NCBI GenBank assembly: GCA_002726235.1
Contig: PBSN01000025.1
Span: forward strand, 8,608-72,607
Length of the DNA stretch: 64,000 bases
Direction: 5' to 3'
Source of the DNA: Nitrospiraceae bacterium
GTDB taxonomy: Bacteria; Nitrospirota; Nitrospiria; Nitrospirales; UBA2166
How positions within the stretch are numbered: the stretch's first letter is position 1; each line of letters starts with the position of its first letter. Both the position numbers and the translations under genes were made by a program. The notes under the pieces were generated by a model. The model did no database searches and had not been told where the DNA came from. It was given only the letters and a program-made list of their open reading frames with translations. Positions 9,424-18,674 of the stretch are shown piece by piece.

Positions 9424-9981
9424 TTATCCCAGCCGGATGTTTTCCTTTTCCTCCTCAATCGTTTTACATTCGATACATAGCGTGGTAACGGGTCTGGCTT
9501 TCAATCTCGGGTAAGGAATGGGGTTCTCGCAACTCTGGCAAATGCCATATGTTCCTTGGTTGATTCGCTCAATCGTCTCAACAATTTTGGTGACAAGCCT
9601 CTGTTCCCGCTCTTTGAGTTTCAGCACAAACGCTTGATCGCTTTCCGCAGAAGCCTGGTCTGTGAGGTCTGGGCAACTCCCCACGCGAACGATAGTATTA
9701 TTGGTCACCATCCCAGCCTTGGACAGGAGGGCTTCACGCTGTAGGATGAGCTCTCTCTTGATGTCCTCGAAATGAGAGACATTTTTGGTTTGTTGCTTCG
9801 ATTTTCCCAAAATTTTCGGTTTGGGATTGACAGGGAGCTTGCCCATTGATTTTCCCACCGCCTTGGGCAGTTTCGCTTTGGATTTCACCACCGCCTTGGG
9901 CAGTTTCGCTTTGGATTTCACCACCGCCTTGGGCAGTTTCGCTTTGGATTTCACCACCGCCTTGGGCGCTTTTCTGGCCAT
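9424..9981 (-). CDS. DksA/TraR-type zinc-finger protein with Lys-rich repeat tail
   Basis: A 185-residue protein whose C-terminal part (about residues 75-185) is a TraR/DksA coiled-coil plus zinc finger: CQSC near residue 150 and CIEC near 173, after a helix (VLKLKEREQRLVTKIVETIE). Such proteins act on RNA polymerase through the secondary channel. The N-terminal 60 residues are a low-complexity, strongly basic tail made of four 11-residue units (KAVVKSKAKLP, the last one diverged), resembling histone-H1-like tails. The DxxDxA-type tip of classic DksA is not obvious, so it may be a DksA-like protein with another role, perhaps DNA-tethered. Confidence 0.75.
   Translation of the reverse strand: MARKAPKAVVKSKAKLPKAVVKSKAKLPKAVVKSKAKLPKAVGKSMGKLPVNPKPKILGKSKQQTKNVSHFEDIKRELILQREALLSKAGMVTNNTIVRVGSCPDLTDQASAESDQAFVLKLKEREQRLVTKIVETIERINQGTYGICQSCENPIPYPRLKARPVTTLCIECKTIEEEKENIRLG
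9862..9960 (-). repeat. 33-bp tandem repeat, three perfect copies
   Basis: Three identical 33-bp units at 9862-9894, 9895-9927 and 9928-9960 encode the basic 11-residue unit of the DksA-like protein. A diverged unit precedes (9829-9861) and a partial one follows (from 9961). Because the unit is 33 bp, copy-number change keeps the frame. Confidence 0.9.
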
Positions 9982-10143
9982 AAACGGTCCTCGCTACACA
10001 GAAATAATGAGATGGTCTATACCGAAGAATCGAGGACGATATCAAGTTTTTTGCAAGTAAGTCAATAAGGTGACGATTTTCCGTGCGAGTATGTGGCGAA
10101 GACGGGAACGATTGAACACTGACACTCAAAATAATCTCATTTA

Positions 10144-10947
10144 CTATTGTTGTGCATTTTGACCAGCGAGAAGTGCATCAAATAGTTGGGAAAAACGTGC
10201 AAACGGCTGTGCGCCGCTGATGAGTGTGCCTTGAATCGCGGCTCCCTTTCTTGTCAACCCCAGGAAAAATCCTGGAGTGCCGGTCACTCCGGCGAGTGTT
10301 CCATCCTGATAGTCTTTCTCAACTTCTTTCCCGTATTTCCCTGAGTGAACACATCTGTCCAAACGAGCAACATCCAAGCCGAGGTTATGTCCAAGCCTTT
10401 TGAGATCTGGGAATTCGCTGTCTTTCGATTCAAAAATCAAATCATGCATTTCCCAGAATTTCCCTTGTTCCTGAGCGCAATGCGCCGCTTCAGCTGCCTT
10501 ACGAGCATTCGGATGAATGGCATCAAGCGGATAATCACGGAATACATAGCGTACTTTCCCAGTATCGATATAGGTGGACTTGATTTTTGGAAACGTCTGC
10601 ATGAAAAATCGACGGCAGAACGGACAATGGTAATCGGAAAACTCAATGAGAGTGAGCGGAGCGTTTCGGTTTCCCAGCATGGGATCATCATCAATACTGA
10701 CTGTCGCCTTCACCGACCCTCCTGCAGATCGCTTTCGCGCCCGCTCAAGAATTTTCCGGATTTCCTGTACATCCTGTTTAATGCTATCTAAGTCATGTTT
10801 CATCGTATCCAATTGGCGACGAAGATCATCACTGTCATCAGCCCAAACAGGTGCTACAACACAGAGAATTAAAACGGCAATACTCACCACCATGGCACAC
10901 ACACACACCAACCGCCATTGCAGAGATACGCTTCGCACTTGCTTCAT
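10144..10947 (-). CDS. Membrane-anchored DsbA-family thiol:disulfide oxidoreductase
   Basis: A 267-residue periplasmic protein. An N-terminal hydrophobic segment (about residues 12-37) ends in VWADD and may act as signal peptide or anchor. A coiled-coil of about 35 residues follows (LRRQLDTMKHDLDSIKQDV), then a DsbA-like thioredoxin fold with active site CPFC in FSDYHCPFCRRFF near residue 120 and the cis-Pro region VTGTPGFFLG. This is the architecture of DsbA/Com1-like or BdbD-type enzymes. The start at 10947 has AAGGA upstream; an in-frame ATG at 10965 is also possible. It is divergent from the asmA gene. Its role is likely oxidation or isomerisation of periplasmic disulfides. Confidence 0.85.
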   Translation of the reverse strand: MKQVRSVSLQWRLVCVCAMVVSIAVLILCVVAPVWADDSDDLRRQLDTMKHDLDSIKQDVQEIRKILERARKRSAGGSVKATVSIDDDPMLGNRNAPLTLIEFSDYHCPFCRRFFMQTFPKIKSTYIDTGKVRYVFRDYPLDAIHPNARKAAEAAHCAQEQGKFWEMHDLIFESKDSEFPDLKRLGHNLGLDVARLDRCVHSGKYGKEVEKDYQDGTLAGVTGTPGFFLGLTRKGAAIQGTLISGAQPFARFSQLFDALLAGQNAQQ

Positions 10948-11101
10948 AATAAGTATATCCTTCATCAGCCGGCCACGGTAGCACGCTTCCGCAAACGTGG
11001 TCAATTTGAAAGACTGGTTCTTCAATCAACCTTGACGATACGAGAATGCCCAGGCTGCGATATACTAGTGCACTGTTAAGGCAAGGCACAAAAGATAACT
11101 A

Positions 11102-14100
11102 ATGTCTAAATTTTCAGGTCTCCAGGGATCACTCATAGGTGCGGTTGGATTGTTCCTTTTTGCCGGACTCGCCTTGCTTATCTTGATTATTCTTCCCCGC
11201 CTCATTGGTATTGATTCCTATAAGGCGTATGTATTAGCCAAAATTGAGTCCCAGCTCGATAATGCCCTTCAAGTCTCGGACATTTCTCTCAGTGTGTTTC
11301 CAAGAACACGAGTCGATTTGGAGCACATCGCTCTCCTAGACCCTGTGAGCGCAATACCAGTATTCTCCGCTGATCGCCTCACCCTTGATCTAAGTTTGTT
11401 GTCACTGCTACGCAGGGAAATTGTGGTGAAACGCTTGGAGTTGGATCGTCCACGGCTCAATCTCCATAGCGAGCACCTTGAACACCTTCACTTTTCAGAC
11501 CTTTTTTCTAGTGAAGGTAACGGCAGAACACCCATGGTTAATGTCCTGATGTTTTCCTCAAGTGTGAGGGAGGTGGCGGTCCGAAACGGACAGATCGGTA
11601 TCACGCCACATGGGCAAAACGGCGGCATGCCCGACATACAGATCGACCGGGTAAACCTGACCGTCATCACCCCAAACCCTGGAACGCCATCGAAATTCTC
11701 GATGAGAGGAATTCTGCCGCATGACAATGACCATGCCAAAATCCATGTAACAGGAAAGTTTTCATCAGAGACCATACAGCCATCACCATCCACTGGAGCA
11801 CAACACGAGTACCGGCTGGTCGGGACGACGCGCATCTCGTCGCTAGACCTCGCTCGTCTTCACCCATACCTTGGAACCAATGATGATGAAGAATTCTATG
11901 GCCTAGCTGATCTTGAAGGTACGGTGGCGGGTACCCTCACCTCAACGTCTCGGCGACTGAGTATTCAGGATATCAGCCTTCATTTGAAAACTGGGAACCT
12001 CACCGGATCTATAGCGTTCCAACAGACTAACGACGAACCCTGGACAGTCCAAGGCGAGGTCAATACGTCTCCATTCAATATTCAAACAGTACTCACTGTG
12101 TTTTCACCTCACCTCGATAAGACGACATTCTATGACACAGTGGCTGAATCTGAGGTATCAGGAAACGTGCGTATTGTTCAAGCTTCTGTTTCCAGCGTCC
12201 TAAACATGATCCCCCCATCTGATATCGCAGTGACAGCCGAGTTTGAACTTAAAGACATGCATGGCAGGCTCTTCGAAAAAACATTTGAAAACATCAACGC
12301 ATCGGTGATTCTGCAGGATGACACATTAGAACTTCGGTCGCTTTCTGGACGGTATGGTAAAACTGACGTTCTACGAGGCATTGGAATTGTCACTGCTTTG
12401 CATGACGAGGCAGATATCGACTCAACCATTACGTTCATGGTGCCTACCTCTGAATTTATGGATCATTTGGGAGCAGATGCCCCACGACAAGAAGAACAAG
12501 AAGGGTCCGAGAATATTTGGGAATATGGATCCCCCACAGGCAACGGAATTTTAACATTAGAGATACTGGGATCTCTTCACTCTGATGACCTGGAGTTTGA
12601 AGGAGTGTTTCAAAGTCGAGGCATGGGATTCCATAGCGCCTGGTTGGGATTACCAGTCTCAAAGCTTTTCGGACAATTGTCTTTCTCGCCCGATGGCATC
12701 AAGCTGAAGAAGGCGAAAGGCAGAATAGGACGGTCACGCGTACAGGTCAACGCACATTTTGCCGAAGATGATTCAACTGTTCAACTCCAATCACACGCAG
12801 ACGCAAAAGAACTCGTAAGCTTTCTTCTTTCAAAAACCGGTTTTTCTCCGCTTTCGCCAGACATACTTATCCAAGGGACGACATCTTTAAATCTCAAGAT
12901 GGACCAGCATGCCAATGACACCGTGATCTCCGCGAAGCTCGACTTGAAAAAAACGGGATATCACAGGGAATCCGGCATCAGCAAGCCAGTAGGTGTTGCA
13001 GCGAGTGCTGATGCTGATGTGGTACTACAAGGAGATACACAGGTGAAGATCCAACGAATAAGGTTTGGTCTTGCGCCACTTCTTCTCACGGCTTCGGGCC
13101 ATATCGCGCTCACGGCACCACCTCAGTATTCCTTTTCGGTCGCGAGTAACCCAGTCAGGCTCGATGAATTTCATGAACGAGCCCCGCGTGTCACCGTTCG
13201 AGGCCTTCACCCAGAGGCCGGGTTATTCAAAACAAGGCTGAACATCACAGGAGTTGGAATGGAACGAAAGGCGATGAAAATTGAAGGGAAGGCCTCTTTG
13301 CTTCATGGCCGGATAAGTGTTCCTGAAACACCTGGAGCGAAGCCGCTCACTATTGGGGATGTTAACACCGCCATACAATTTAGCCACAAAGATGACGGCC
13401 GCATAGAAATCAGAGAATTTTCTGCGGCATTCAACAACTCTTCAGTGCATATCACCGGAGAGGTAACGGGGCTTCACACCTTGCCTCGCATTCAGGTGTC
13501 CATTGATGCTCCGCAATTTGACTTTGAGTCAGTCATTCCCCAGAACAAATCATCACCACTTCGAGAACTGATCACCTCGCTCAGTCGCACGACCATTCTT
13601 CAGTCCGATATCCATGTTGAAGAGGCTCAGTACCACGGTGTGGTGTGGAGCGATATACATCTAGCGGCCACTGGGATGGGGGGCGTGATCACTCTCGAAG
13701 TTCGCAAAGCGCAGAGCGGTGACGGAAACCTCCAAGCGCACGCGACTATTCACATGCCGAAGAATGCATCAATTCAAATGAATGGCCACACACAATTCAC
13801 GGCCGTTCCGGCACAGGATATCGTGACACTTCTCGGCGGAAATGAACGCCTGATGTTTGGCCATGCGAATATTAAAGGAGAGCTTGCCGGAAATGGGGGT
13901 CATAAAGATGGCGTGTCAGCGACGCTCGATGGGCAAGTTCACCTCGCGCTTTCCGATGGACGAATTCGAAAATTCACGGCGCTGTCAAAGATGCTGAATC
14001 TTTTGAACCTTCCTCAACTCCTTTCAGGACATGTCCCTGATTTGTCATCGAAAGGATTGGCCTTTGACTCCATTGAATCCACACTGGTCATAAAGAAGGG

Positions 14101-14470
14101 AATCGTGACCATCGAGAACCTCTCCATAAATAGTCCGATCATGAAAATCGGAGGAGTGGGACACTACGACATCCCGAACGACAACGTAAATGTCGTAATG
14201 GCAATGAGTCCGCTCGGATCATATGAGAATATCCTCAATAAAATTCCAGTTCTTAACAAGATCTTTGCCGGTGGAAATCAACGACGCGGGATATTGACAA
14301 CGCTTTTTGAAGTTAAAGGCCCCCTCAACGATCCCCAAGTAACGGTGATGCCAGGCGAGTCGGTAACCTCTGGTCTCACGGGTCTCGGAGAATTAGCATT
14401 CGATATTTTGAGAAATACAATCCTTCTCCCAAAAGAACTCATTGCGCCAACAGTTCCAAGCAAACAGTAG
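11102..14470 (+). CDS. AsmA-family inner-membrane-anchored envelope protein
   Basis: A very long (1122-residue) protein with one N-terminal transmembrane segment (about residues 11-36, LFLFAGLALLILIILPRLIG) followed by an AsmA N-domain (YKAYVLAKIESQLDNAL, then VSDISLSVFPRTRVDLEHI) and a long beta-rich periplasmic part. The C-terminal AsmA_2 region near residues 960-1090 has LSDGRIRKFTALSKMLNLLN and VGHYDIPNDNVNVVMAMSPL. The family forms repeating beta-groove structures thought to move phospholipids between membranes (TamB, YhdP, AsmA). Its 3' end overlaps the convergent TPR lipoprotein by 32 bp. Confidence 0.85.
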   Translation: MSKFSGLQGSLIGAVGLFLFAGLALLILIILPRLIGIDSYKAYVLAKIESQLDNALQVSDISLSVFPRTRVDLEHIALLDPVSAIPVFSADRLTLDLSLLSLLRREIVVKRLELDRPRLNLHSEHLEHLHFSDLFSSEGNGRTPMVNVLMFSSSVREVAVRNGQIGITPHGQNGGMPDIQIDRVNLTVITPNPGTPSKFSMRGILPHDNDHAKIHVTGKFSSETIQPSPSTGAQHEYRLVGTTRISSLDLARLHPYLGTNDDEEFYGLADLEGTVAGTLTSTSRRLSIQDISLHLKTGNLTGSIAFQQTNDEPWTVQGEVNTSPFNIQTVLTVFSPHLDKTTFYDTVAESEVSGNVRIVQASVSSVLNMIPPSDIAVTAEFELKDMHGRLFEKTFENINASVILQDDTLELRSLSGRYGKTDVLRGIGIVTALHDEADIDSTITFMVPTSEFMDHLGADAPRQEEQEGSENIWEYGSPTGNGILTLEILGSLHSDDLEFEGVFQSRGMGFHSAWLGLPVSKLFGQLSFSPDGIKLKKAKGRIGRSRVQVNAHFAEDDSTVQLQSHADAKELVSFLLSKTGFSPLSPDILIQGTTSLNLKMDQHANDTVISAKLDLKKTGYHRESGISKPVGVAASADADVVLQGDTQVKIQRIRFGLAPLLLTASGHIALTAPPQYSFSVASNPVRLDEFHERAPRVTVRGLHPEAGLFKTRLNITGVGMERKAMKIEGKASLLHGRISVPETPGAKPLTIGDVNTAIQFSHKDDGRIEIREFSAAFNNSSVHITGEVTGLHTLPRIQVSIDAPQFDFESVIPQNKSSPLRELITSLSRTTILQSDIHVEEAQYHGVVWSDIHLAATGMGGVITLEVRKAQSGDGNLQAHATIHMPKNASIQMNGHTQFTAVPAQDIVTLLGGNERLMFGHANIKGELAGNGGHKDGVSATLDGQVHLALSDGRIRKFTALSKMLNLLNLPQLLSGHVPDLSSKGLAFDSIESTLVIKKGIVTIENLSINSPIMKIGGVGHYDIPNDNVNVVMAMSPLGSYENILNKIPVLNKIFAGGNQRRGILTTLFEVKGPLNDPQVTVMPGESVTSGLTGLGELAFDILRNTILLPKELIAPTVPSKQ

Positions 14471-14960
14471 CGGGCATCGCATCAAGATGTTCATTGATTA
14501 AACTCTCAAGATCAGGGTGTGTAGTCAAACGCAGTGCCTCTACATAGCTCACACACGCAGCATCCAAGTGTCCTTGATTTTGGAGCAACTCGCCTATGTT
14601 GTTTAGCGCTTGAGCTTTGGTTTCTGGATGCTGTGTCAGTATGAGAACTTCTTCAAATTTCGCCTGAGCAACCATTGTATCGCCAAGTGTAGTGAGCGCT
14701 AATCCTATGTTTCCCAAGGCGGCGGCTTTCATTTCCGGATCCTCTGCGATGCTAAGGACTTCCTCGTACGATCTGATCGCAGCTTCAGGATCCCCACCAA
14801 TATGGAGATTGACTCCACTATCAAGGAGTGCAAGGGCGCGGTTCCCGTCCGCACGTTCAGACCATGTTTCACAACCCGCTCCGAAAAATAGTGGCAGAGC
14901 GACAAACATGCTTGTCGCGAACAAGGAGAACCAATTTGGCATCACGTGCGCGGGAATCAT
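14439..14960 (-). CDS. Small TPR lipoprotein
   Basis: A 173-residue predicted lipoprotein: signal peptide with FGAGC lipobox near residue 29, then three TPR-like units containing EAAIRSYEEVLSIAED, VAQAKFEEVLILTQHPETKA and DAACVSYVEALRLTTHPD. The start is fixed by a 4-bp ATGA overlap with the upstream gene (14957-14960) and a GAGG six bases before it, so translation is coupled. Its 3' end runs 32 bp into the convergent asmA end. Probably an envelope scaffold; partners unknown. Confidence 0.75.
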   Translation of the reverse strand: MIPAHVMPNWFSLFATSMFVALPLFFGAGCETWSERADGNRALALLDSGVNLHIGGDPEAAIRSYEEVLSIAEDPEMKAAALGNIGLALTTLGDTMVAQAKFEEVLILTQHPETKAQALNNIGELLQNQGHLDAACVSYVEALRLTTHPDLESLINEHLDAMPATVCLELLAQ

Positions 14961-15337
14961 CGGAAGCCTCTGCCCCCACCGCCACCGCCAGAGGAAAATC
15001 CGCCTCCACCACCGGAACTAAATCCTCTGCGTGACGATCGGCCTTCCCCGGAGCTTGCACGGCCTCCTCGAAACGATCGGCCGTGTGAACCTCTACTACG
15101 TCCACCATCATGCAAGTGCCCGTAATAGCCATAATAGGGATACCCATAATAAGGATACCCGTAATAGGGATAGTAGGCGTAATAGTCGTGTGGATAATAA
15201 AAATATGGGAAGGACCTTTCAGGGTAGACGGAACGCTCCTCCTTGACCTGCGCGCGCTCGATCAGATGGCACCCCTGAAGCATCATGAGCATTCCGATGA
15301 CGCCTCCTACCCGAAGCCATGTACTGTTCAATGCCAT
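14957..15337 (-). CDS. Tyr/Gly-rich lipoprotein
   Basis: A 126-residue secreted protein with signal peptide and lipobox LMMLQGC near residue 23. The middle has a tyrosine-rich tract with three PYYGY-type repeats (about residues 55-72); the C-terminal 50 residues are Arg/Ser/Gly-rich and end in two glycine runs (GGGGGFSSGGGGGG). No catalytic domain is visible. Low-complexity tails of this type occur in surface or adhesive proteins and in some RNA-binding proteins, but with a lipobox it is more likely an outer-membrane-attached protein. It is translationally coupled to the small TPR lipoprotein downstream and lies 9 bp after the beta-barrel gene. Confidence 0.65.
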   Translation of the reverse strand: MALNSTWLRVGGVIGMLMMLQGCHLIERAQVKEERSVYPERSFPYFYYPHDYYAYYPYYGYPYYGYPYYGYYGHLHDGGRSRGSHGRSFRGGRASSGEGRSSRRGFSSGGGGGFSSGGGGGGRGFR

Positions 15338-15346
15338 AGGACTACG

Positions 15347-16141
15347 TTAGAAGTTCAATCGAAACGCGGCGCTAAATGATGCCTCGTCGATCAGACTGAT
15401 TTCTAGATTAATCCCCGCTTTCTCTTGTTGATCGAAGAACAGCGTGGTGCCTGCAAATAGCCCAAAATTAGAGGTTTCTTCAAGATCTAGTTTTCGCCGA
15501 TCTGCAGTTTCAAAACCGGCCCCGGGGCGAAAGGTAACCGTATCGCTCCCATCAACCCTGGAAAGCCGGATTCCACCATACGGACGATCGAGAACCGGAT
15601 GGACCATAGACACTCCAAGCTTCACTGTATATTCGGTCCATCGAATTTTCTCGTCTGCGACGCGGCGGACAAAACTTTCCTCTCCAGTCGTCCCATCGAA
15701 AACGAAATTGCTTGCAATCCTATCTTCCGCGTTAAACGTCAGTGCGCTAAAATCAGTGAAGGCGGAAAGTCTGGAGGGGCTGGGGGAGGTATACCAATTG
15801 ACCTTCAAGCCACCCCCGAGCATCACATCAACGTCTCCACGAAAATCATCAAATGCAGCCCCCCCTCTCAGATTGACCCCGCCAACGTTTCCATACAATT
15901 GGACCCGATCTCCAAAGGTCCATCCAATTTCTGCAAGGACACGAGTCGAGTCGACGTTACCCTCTTGAACACCCGTTGCCGGATCGACGAGGGTTGTTTC
16001 CCCTTCTGCAGTTAATCCTTCTTCAGCAACGCTACGAGTAGTCACCCCAGCTCCGAATTCGATATAAGGGCCCGCAATGCTATAAGGTGCGCTAAAACAC
16101 AGGAACAGAAGAACGGCAAGCGTAAGATGCATCAATGGCAT
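15347..16141 (-). CDS. Outer-membrane beta-barrel protein
   Basis: A 264-residue protein with a cleavable signal peptide (residues 1-23, FSAPYSIAG) and alternating strands rich in aromatic and Gly residues (YIEFGAGVTTRSV, VQLYGNVGGVNLRGG, NFGLFAGTTLFFDQ), ending in AFRLNF with a C-terminal Phe, the usual BAM recognition signal. The size suits an 8- to 12-strand barrel. No enzyme motif is seen. It is first in a three-gene minus-strand run with the Tyr/Gly lipoprotein and the TPR lipoprotein, suggesting a joint envelope complex. Substrate or role unknown. Confidence 0.75.
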   Translation of the reverse strand: MPLMHLTLAVLLFLCFSAPYSIAGPYIEFGAGVTTRSVAEEGLTAEGETTLVDPATGVQEGNVDSTRVLAEIGWTFGDRVQLYGNVGGVNLRGGAAFDDFRGDVDVMLGGGLKVNWYTSPSPSRLSAFTDFSALTFNAEDRIASNFVFDGTTGEESFVRRVADEKIRWTEYTVKLGVSMVHPVLDRPYGGIRLSRVDGSDTVTFRPGAGFETADRRKLDLEETSNFGLFAGTTLFFDQQEKAGINLEISLIDEASFSAAFRLNF

Positions 16142-16275
16142 GAAAAGGCAACCTAACCCTAGAAAAACTCTAGCAGAGTGCTGTCAGTGGTGTCGATAGG
16201 ACAACGTAACATGGGGATTTGGTTGATCTTTCTGTCCAACCCCAAAAGGGCTTGTGCTGAGTGAAAACGTATTCC

Positions 16276-16304
16276 TTTAACTTCTGATCGTTATCTAGTA
16301 TACT
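16276..16304 (+). promoter_or_regulatory. Candidate promoter for desaturase pair
   Basis: A good -10 box TATACT (16299-16304) with a weak -35 (TTTAAC, 16276-16281) at 17 bp spacing. It would start a transcript about 115 nt before the first desaturase. The rest of the interval between the divergent barrel and desaturase genes shows nothing else. Confidence 0.35.
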
Positions 16305-16428
16305 GACCGGATTTTGCGGTGTGAAACTTTAGGGATTCTCTGCCTCGGCCAGCCTGCCAGCTAGGAGCGAAAGCCTCGCTACTGCCCGTCTGAGATGCCT
16401 ATTTGCTAAAAAATAAGGAAACGAACGA

Positions 16429-17325
16429 ATGCCTGAAAAAGATACACGCTCTGAAAATTACCCGACGCTTATGCAGGCAGCAACAGCGTGTGTCTTTTGG
16501 ACGGTACACCTCACATGTCTTTTAGCCATCTGGGTTGGTGTCAGCTGGGTTGCGGTCGCAGTCTGCCTTGCCCTATACGGCATCCGAATGTTCGCCATCA
16601 CTGGGGGATATCATCGATATTTTTCGCACCGAAGTTTCCAGACAAGCCGTCCTTTTCAATTTGTGTTAGCACTGCTAGGTTGTACATCGGCGCAAAAAGG
16701 CCCAATATGGTGGGCTTCGCATCACCGGCATCACCACAAGTATTCCGATACTGAAAACGATGTCCATTCCCCAAAGGTATCCGGCCTCTATCATGCCCAC
16801 ATGGGTTGGGTACTCAGTAAGCAATACAAACACACGGAAACTGCCCTAGTGAAAGATCTCGACAGGTTCCCAGAACTGCAATTCCTTGGGCGTCTATACA
16901 TGCTTCCACCAATTCTCCTCGCGACCGCCACGTATTATTTAGGGGCGGGGTTGGATAACGCGTTTCCTGCACTTCAGACCTCCGGGCCGCAGATGCTTGT
17001 GTGGGGATTTTTCGTGAGCACTGTACTGCTCTACCATGGGACGTTCTCTATCAACTCGTTCACACATCTGATTGGGAAGCAACGCTTTAACACAAGCGAC
17101 GACAGCCGCAATCATTGGCTGTTAGCATTAATCACATTGGGGGAAGGCTGGCACAACAACCACCATCGATATCCAGGTTCCGAGCGCCAAGGAATGTATT
17201 GGTGGGAAATTGATATGACGCACTATGGACTTGTGGTACTCTCGAAAATCGGGCTTGTGTGGGACCTGCGCTCATATCCACAGATAATATATGCAGAGGC
17301 CGCATCCAATCGACTAGCAGCGTAA
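16429..17325 (+). CDS. Acyl-CoA/acyl-lipid desaturase (delta-9 type)
   Basis: A 298-residue integral membrane di-iron desaturase introducing a double bond into fatty acyl chains. All three histidine boxes are present: HRYFSHRSF (HxxxxH), HHRHHHKYSD (HxxHH), and HNNHHRYPGS (HxxHH). Hydrophobic stretches before box 1 and between boxes 2 and 3 give the usual four membrane spans. AAGGA precedes the ATG. Followed after 21 bp by a second desaturase, so the two are co-transcribed and may differ in substrate or position of desaturation. Electron donor partner not in the window, unless the ferredoxin at 40.7 kb serves. Confidence 0.9.
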   Translation: MPEKDTRSENYPTLMQAATACVFWTVHLTCLLAIWVGVSWVAVAVCLALYGIRMFAITGGYHRYFSHRSFQTSRPFQFVLALLGCTSAQKGPIWWASHHRHHHKYSDTENDVHSPKVSGLYHAHMGWVLSKQYKHTETALVKDLDRFPELQFLGRLYMLPPILLATATYYLGAGLDNAFPALQTSGPQMLVWGFFVSTVLLYHGTFSINSFTHLIGKQRFNTSDDSRNHWLLALITLGEGWHNNHHRYPGSERQGMYWWEIDMTHYGLVVLSKIGLVWDLRSYPQIIYAEAASNRLAA

Positions 17326-17346
17326 TTCAATATGAGGAACGAAAAA

Positions 17347-18468
17347 ATGAACAAACCACCACTTATTGTAACGCGTGCATTGATATTGTTTGGCACACCA
17401 TTATTAGCAGTCACACTTGTCCCGTATTATGGTTTCCACGTCGGATTTGGTGTATTCGAATGGAGCATGGGCGTGCTGTTTGGCATCATGACATTACATT
17501 CTATCTCGGCCGGCTATCACCGTCTGTGGTCCCATAAGGCCTACCAAGCACATGCCATTGTGCGCCTATTCTATGCAATTTGTGGCGCCTGCACCATTCA
17601 GAACAGTATTCTGCATTGGTCCTCCGATCATCGAAATCATCACAAGTTCGTTGATAACCAAGATCGCGACCCCTATGCTGCAACACGGGGATTTTGGTTT
17701 TCACACATGGGGTGGATGATTCGTGATTACAAAAGTGGAAAAGTTGATTTCTCGAACGTGAAAGATTTGGTTCGAGACCCTATCGTGATGTGGCAACACA
17801 AATACTATATCGAACTCGTGCTGGTAACAAACGTTGGCCTTCCGCTTCTACTCGGATACCTGTTTGGATCGGCTTTGGGGGTATTTCTCCTTGCTGGTGT
17901 ATTGCGATTGGTTGTCATACACCATTTTACCTTCCTCATTAACTCCCTTGCCCATATATGGGGAAGTCAGCCCTACTCTGATACAAACTCCTCCCGTGAC
18001 AGTCTGGTCCTCGCACTGTTGACCTTTGGTGAGGGATATCATAACTATCACCACAGTTTTCAAGGTGATTACAGAAACGGGATACGATGGTGGCATTTTG
18101 ATCCGACAAAATGGATCATTACAGCCCTCGCCTGGGTTGGGCTAACCAGCCGATTGAAACGGGCACCTCAGCTCCACATCGAAAAAGCACGCCTGGCGAT
18201 GCAATACAATCATGCCCTGCGAAAGGCGGCACATCTTCAGGAAGCGGACCGATGGTGCCAACATCTCGAGGAGCGATACGCGCAATTTCTAGTTGCCCTA
18301 GAAGAATGGGCAACGTTTAAACGGGAATGGTACCGGAGCAAGAAAGACGAACTCTTAGCCACCATAGAACGTGCGGAATTAAAACAGAGATATGCCGAAC
18401 TCAAACGGAATGTAAAGTTTCAGCGCCAAGAGTGGCACCTCCTTACCTCACAACTTGCCGCAACCTAG
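17347..18468 (+). CDS. Second acyl desaturase with C-terminal coiled-coil extension
   Basis: A 373-residue paralogue of the gene before it. Histidine boxes HRLWSHKAY, HRNHHKFVD and HNYHHSFQGD are intact, so it should be active. The start at 17347 (MNKPPLIV) has GAGG eight bases upstream; an in-frame ATG at 17332 would overlap that ribosome site. Beyond the desaturase core (about residues 1-275) there is a charged, helical extension of about 100 residues (LEEWATFKREWYRSKKDELL and similar) absent from the first copy, predicted coiled-coil and cytosolic. Its role is unknown; it could mediate dimerisation or binding to an electron donor. Confidence 0.88.
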   Translation: MNKPPLIVTRALILFGTPLLAVTLVPYYGFHVGFGVFEWSMGVLFGIMTLHSISAGYHRLWSHKAYQAHAIVRLFYAICGACTIQNSILHWSSDHRNHHKFVDNQDRDPYAATRGFWFSHMGWMIRDYKSGKVDFSNVKDLVRDPIVMWQHKYYIELVLVTNVGLPLLLGYLFGSALGVFLLAGVLRLVVIHHFTFLINSLAHIWGSQPYSDTNSSRDSLVLALLTFGEGYHNYHHSFQGDYRNGIRWWHFDPTKWIITALAWVGLTSRLKRAPQLHIEKARLAMQYNHALRKAAHLQEADRWCQHLEERYAQFLVALEEWATFKREWYRSKKDELLATIERAELKQRYAELKRNVKFQRQEWHLLTSQLAAT

Positions 18469-18507
18469 CGGGGTGGTGAAAAAGGTCCCAGCAGCCTTCT
18501 CACCCCG
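18469..18507 (+). terminator. Hairpin after the desaturase pair
   Basis: CGGGGTG (18469-18475) pairs with CACCCCG (18501-18507), 7 bp, with a shorter AAGG/CCTT inside the loop. It directly follows the desaturase stop. No T-run follows, so termination is only suggested. Confidence 0.35.
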
Positions 18508-18674
18508 TTGTCGTGCGCCAATACCAAGTGTGCTCCACGCACCAACGACCCTACAGCAGTTCTGAGTTTTTAACAGTCTTCTAATCCTCTTCTCGCACTA
18601 CCCCCCGCGTGAGATGAGTTTCACACTCGCATAGATCATCCCATGCATACGAAAGAATGGCATTGGAAAAGAGA

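Noticed and set aside
11032-11066. TTGACG and TATACT before asmA
   Set aside because: The spacer is 23 bp, too long for a normal sigma70 promoter; I cannot say which box is used.
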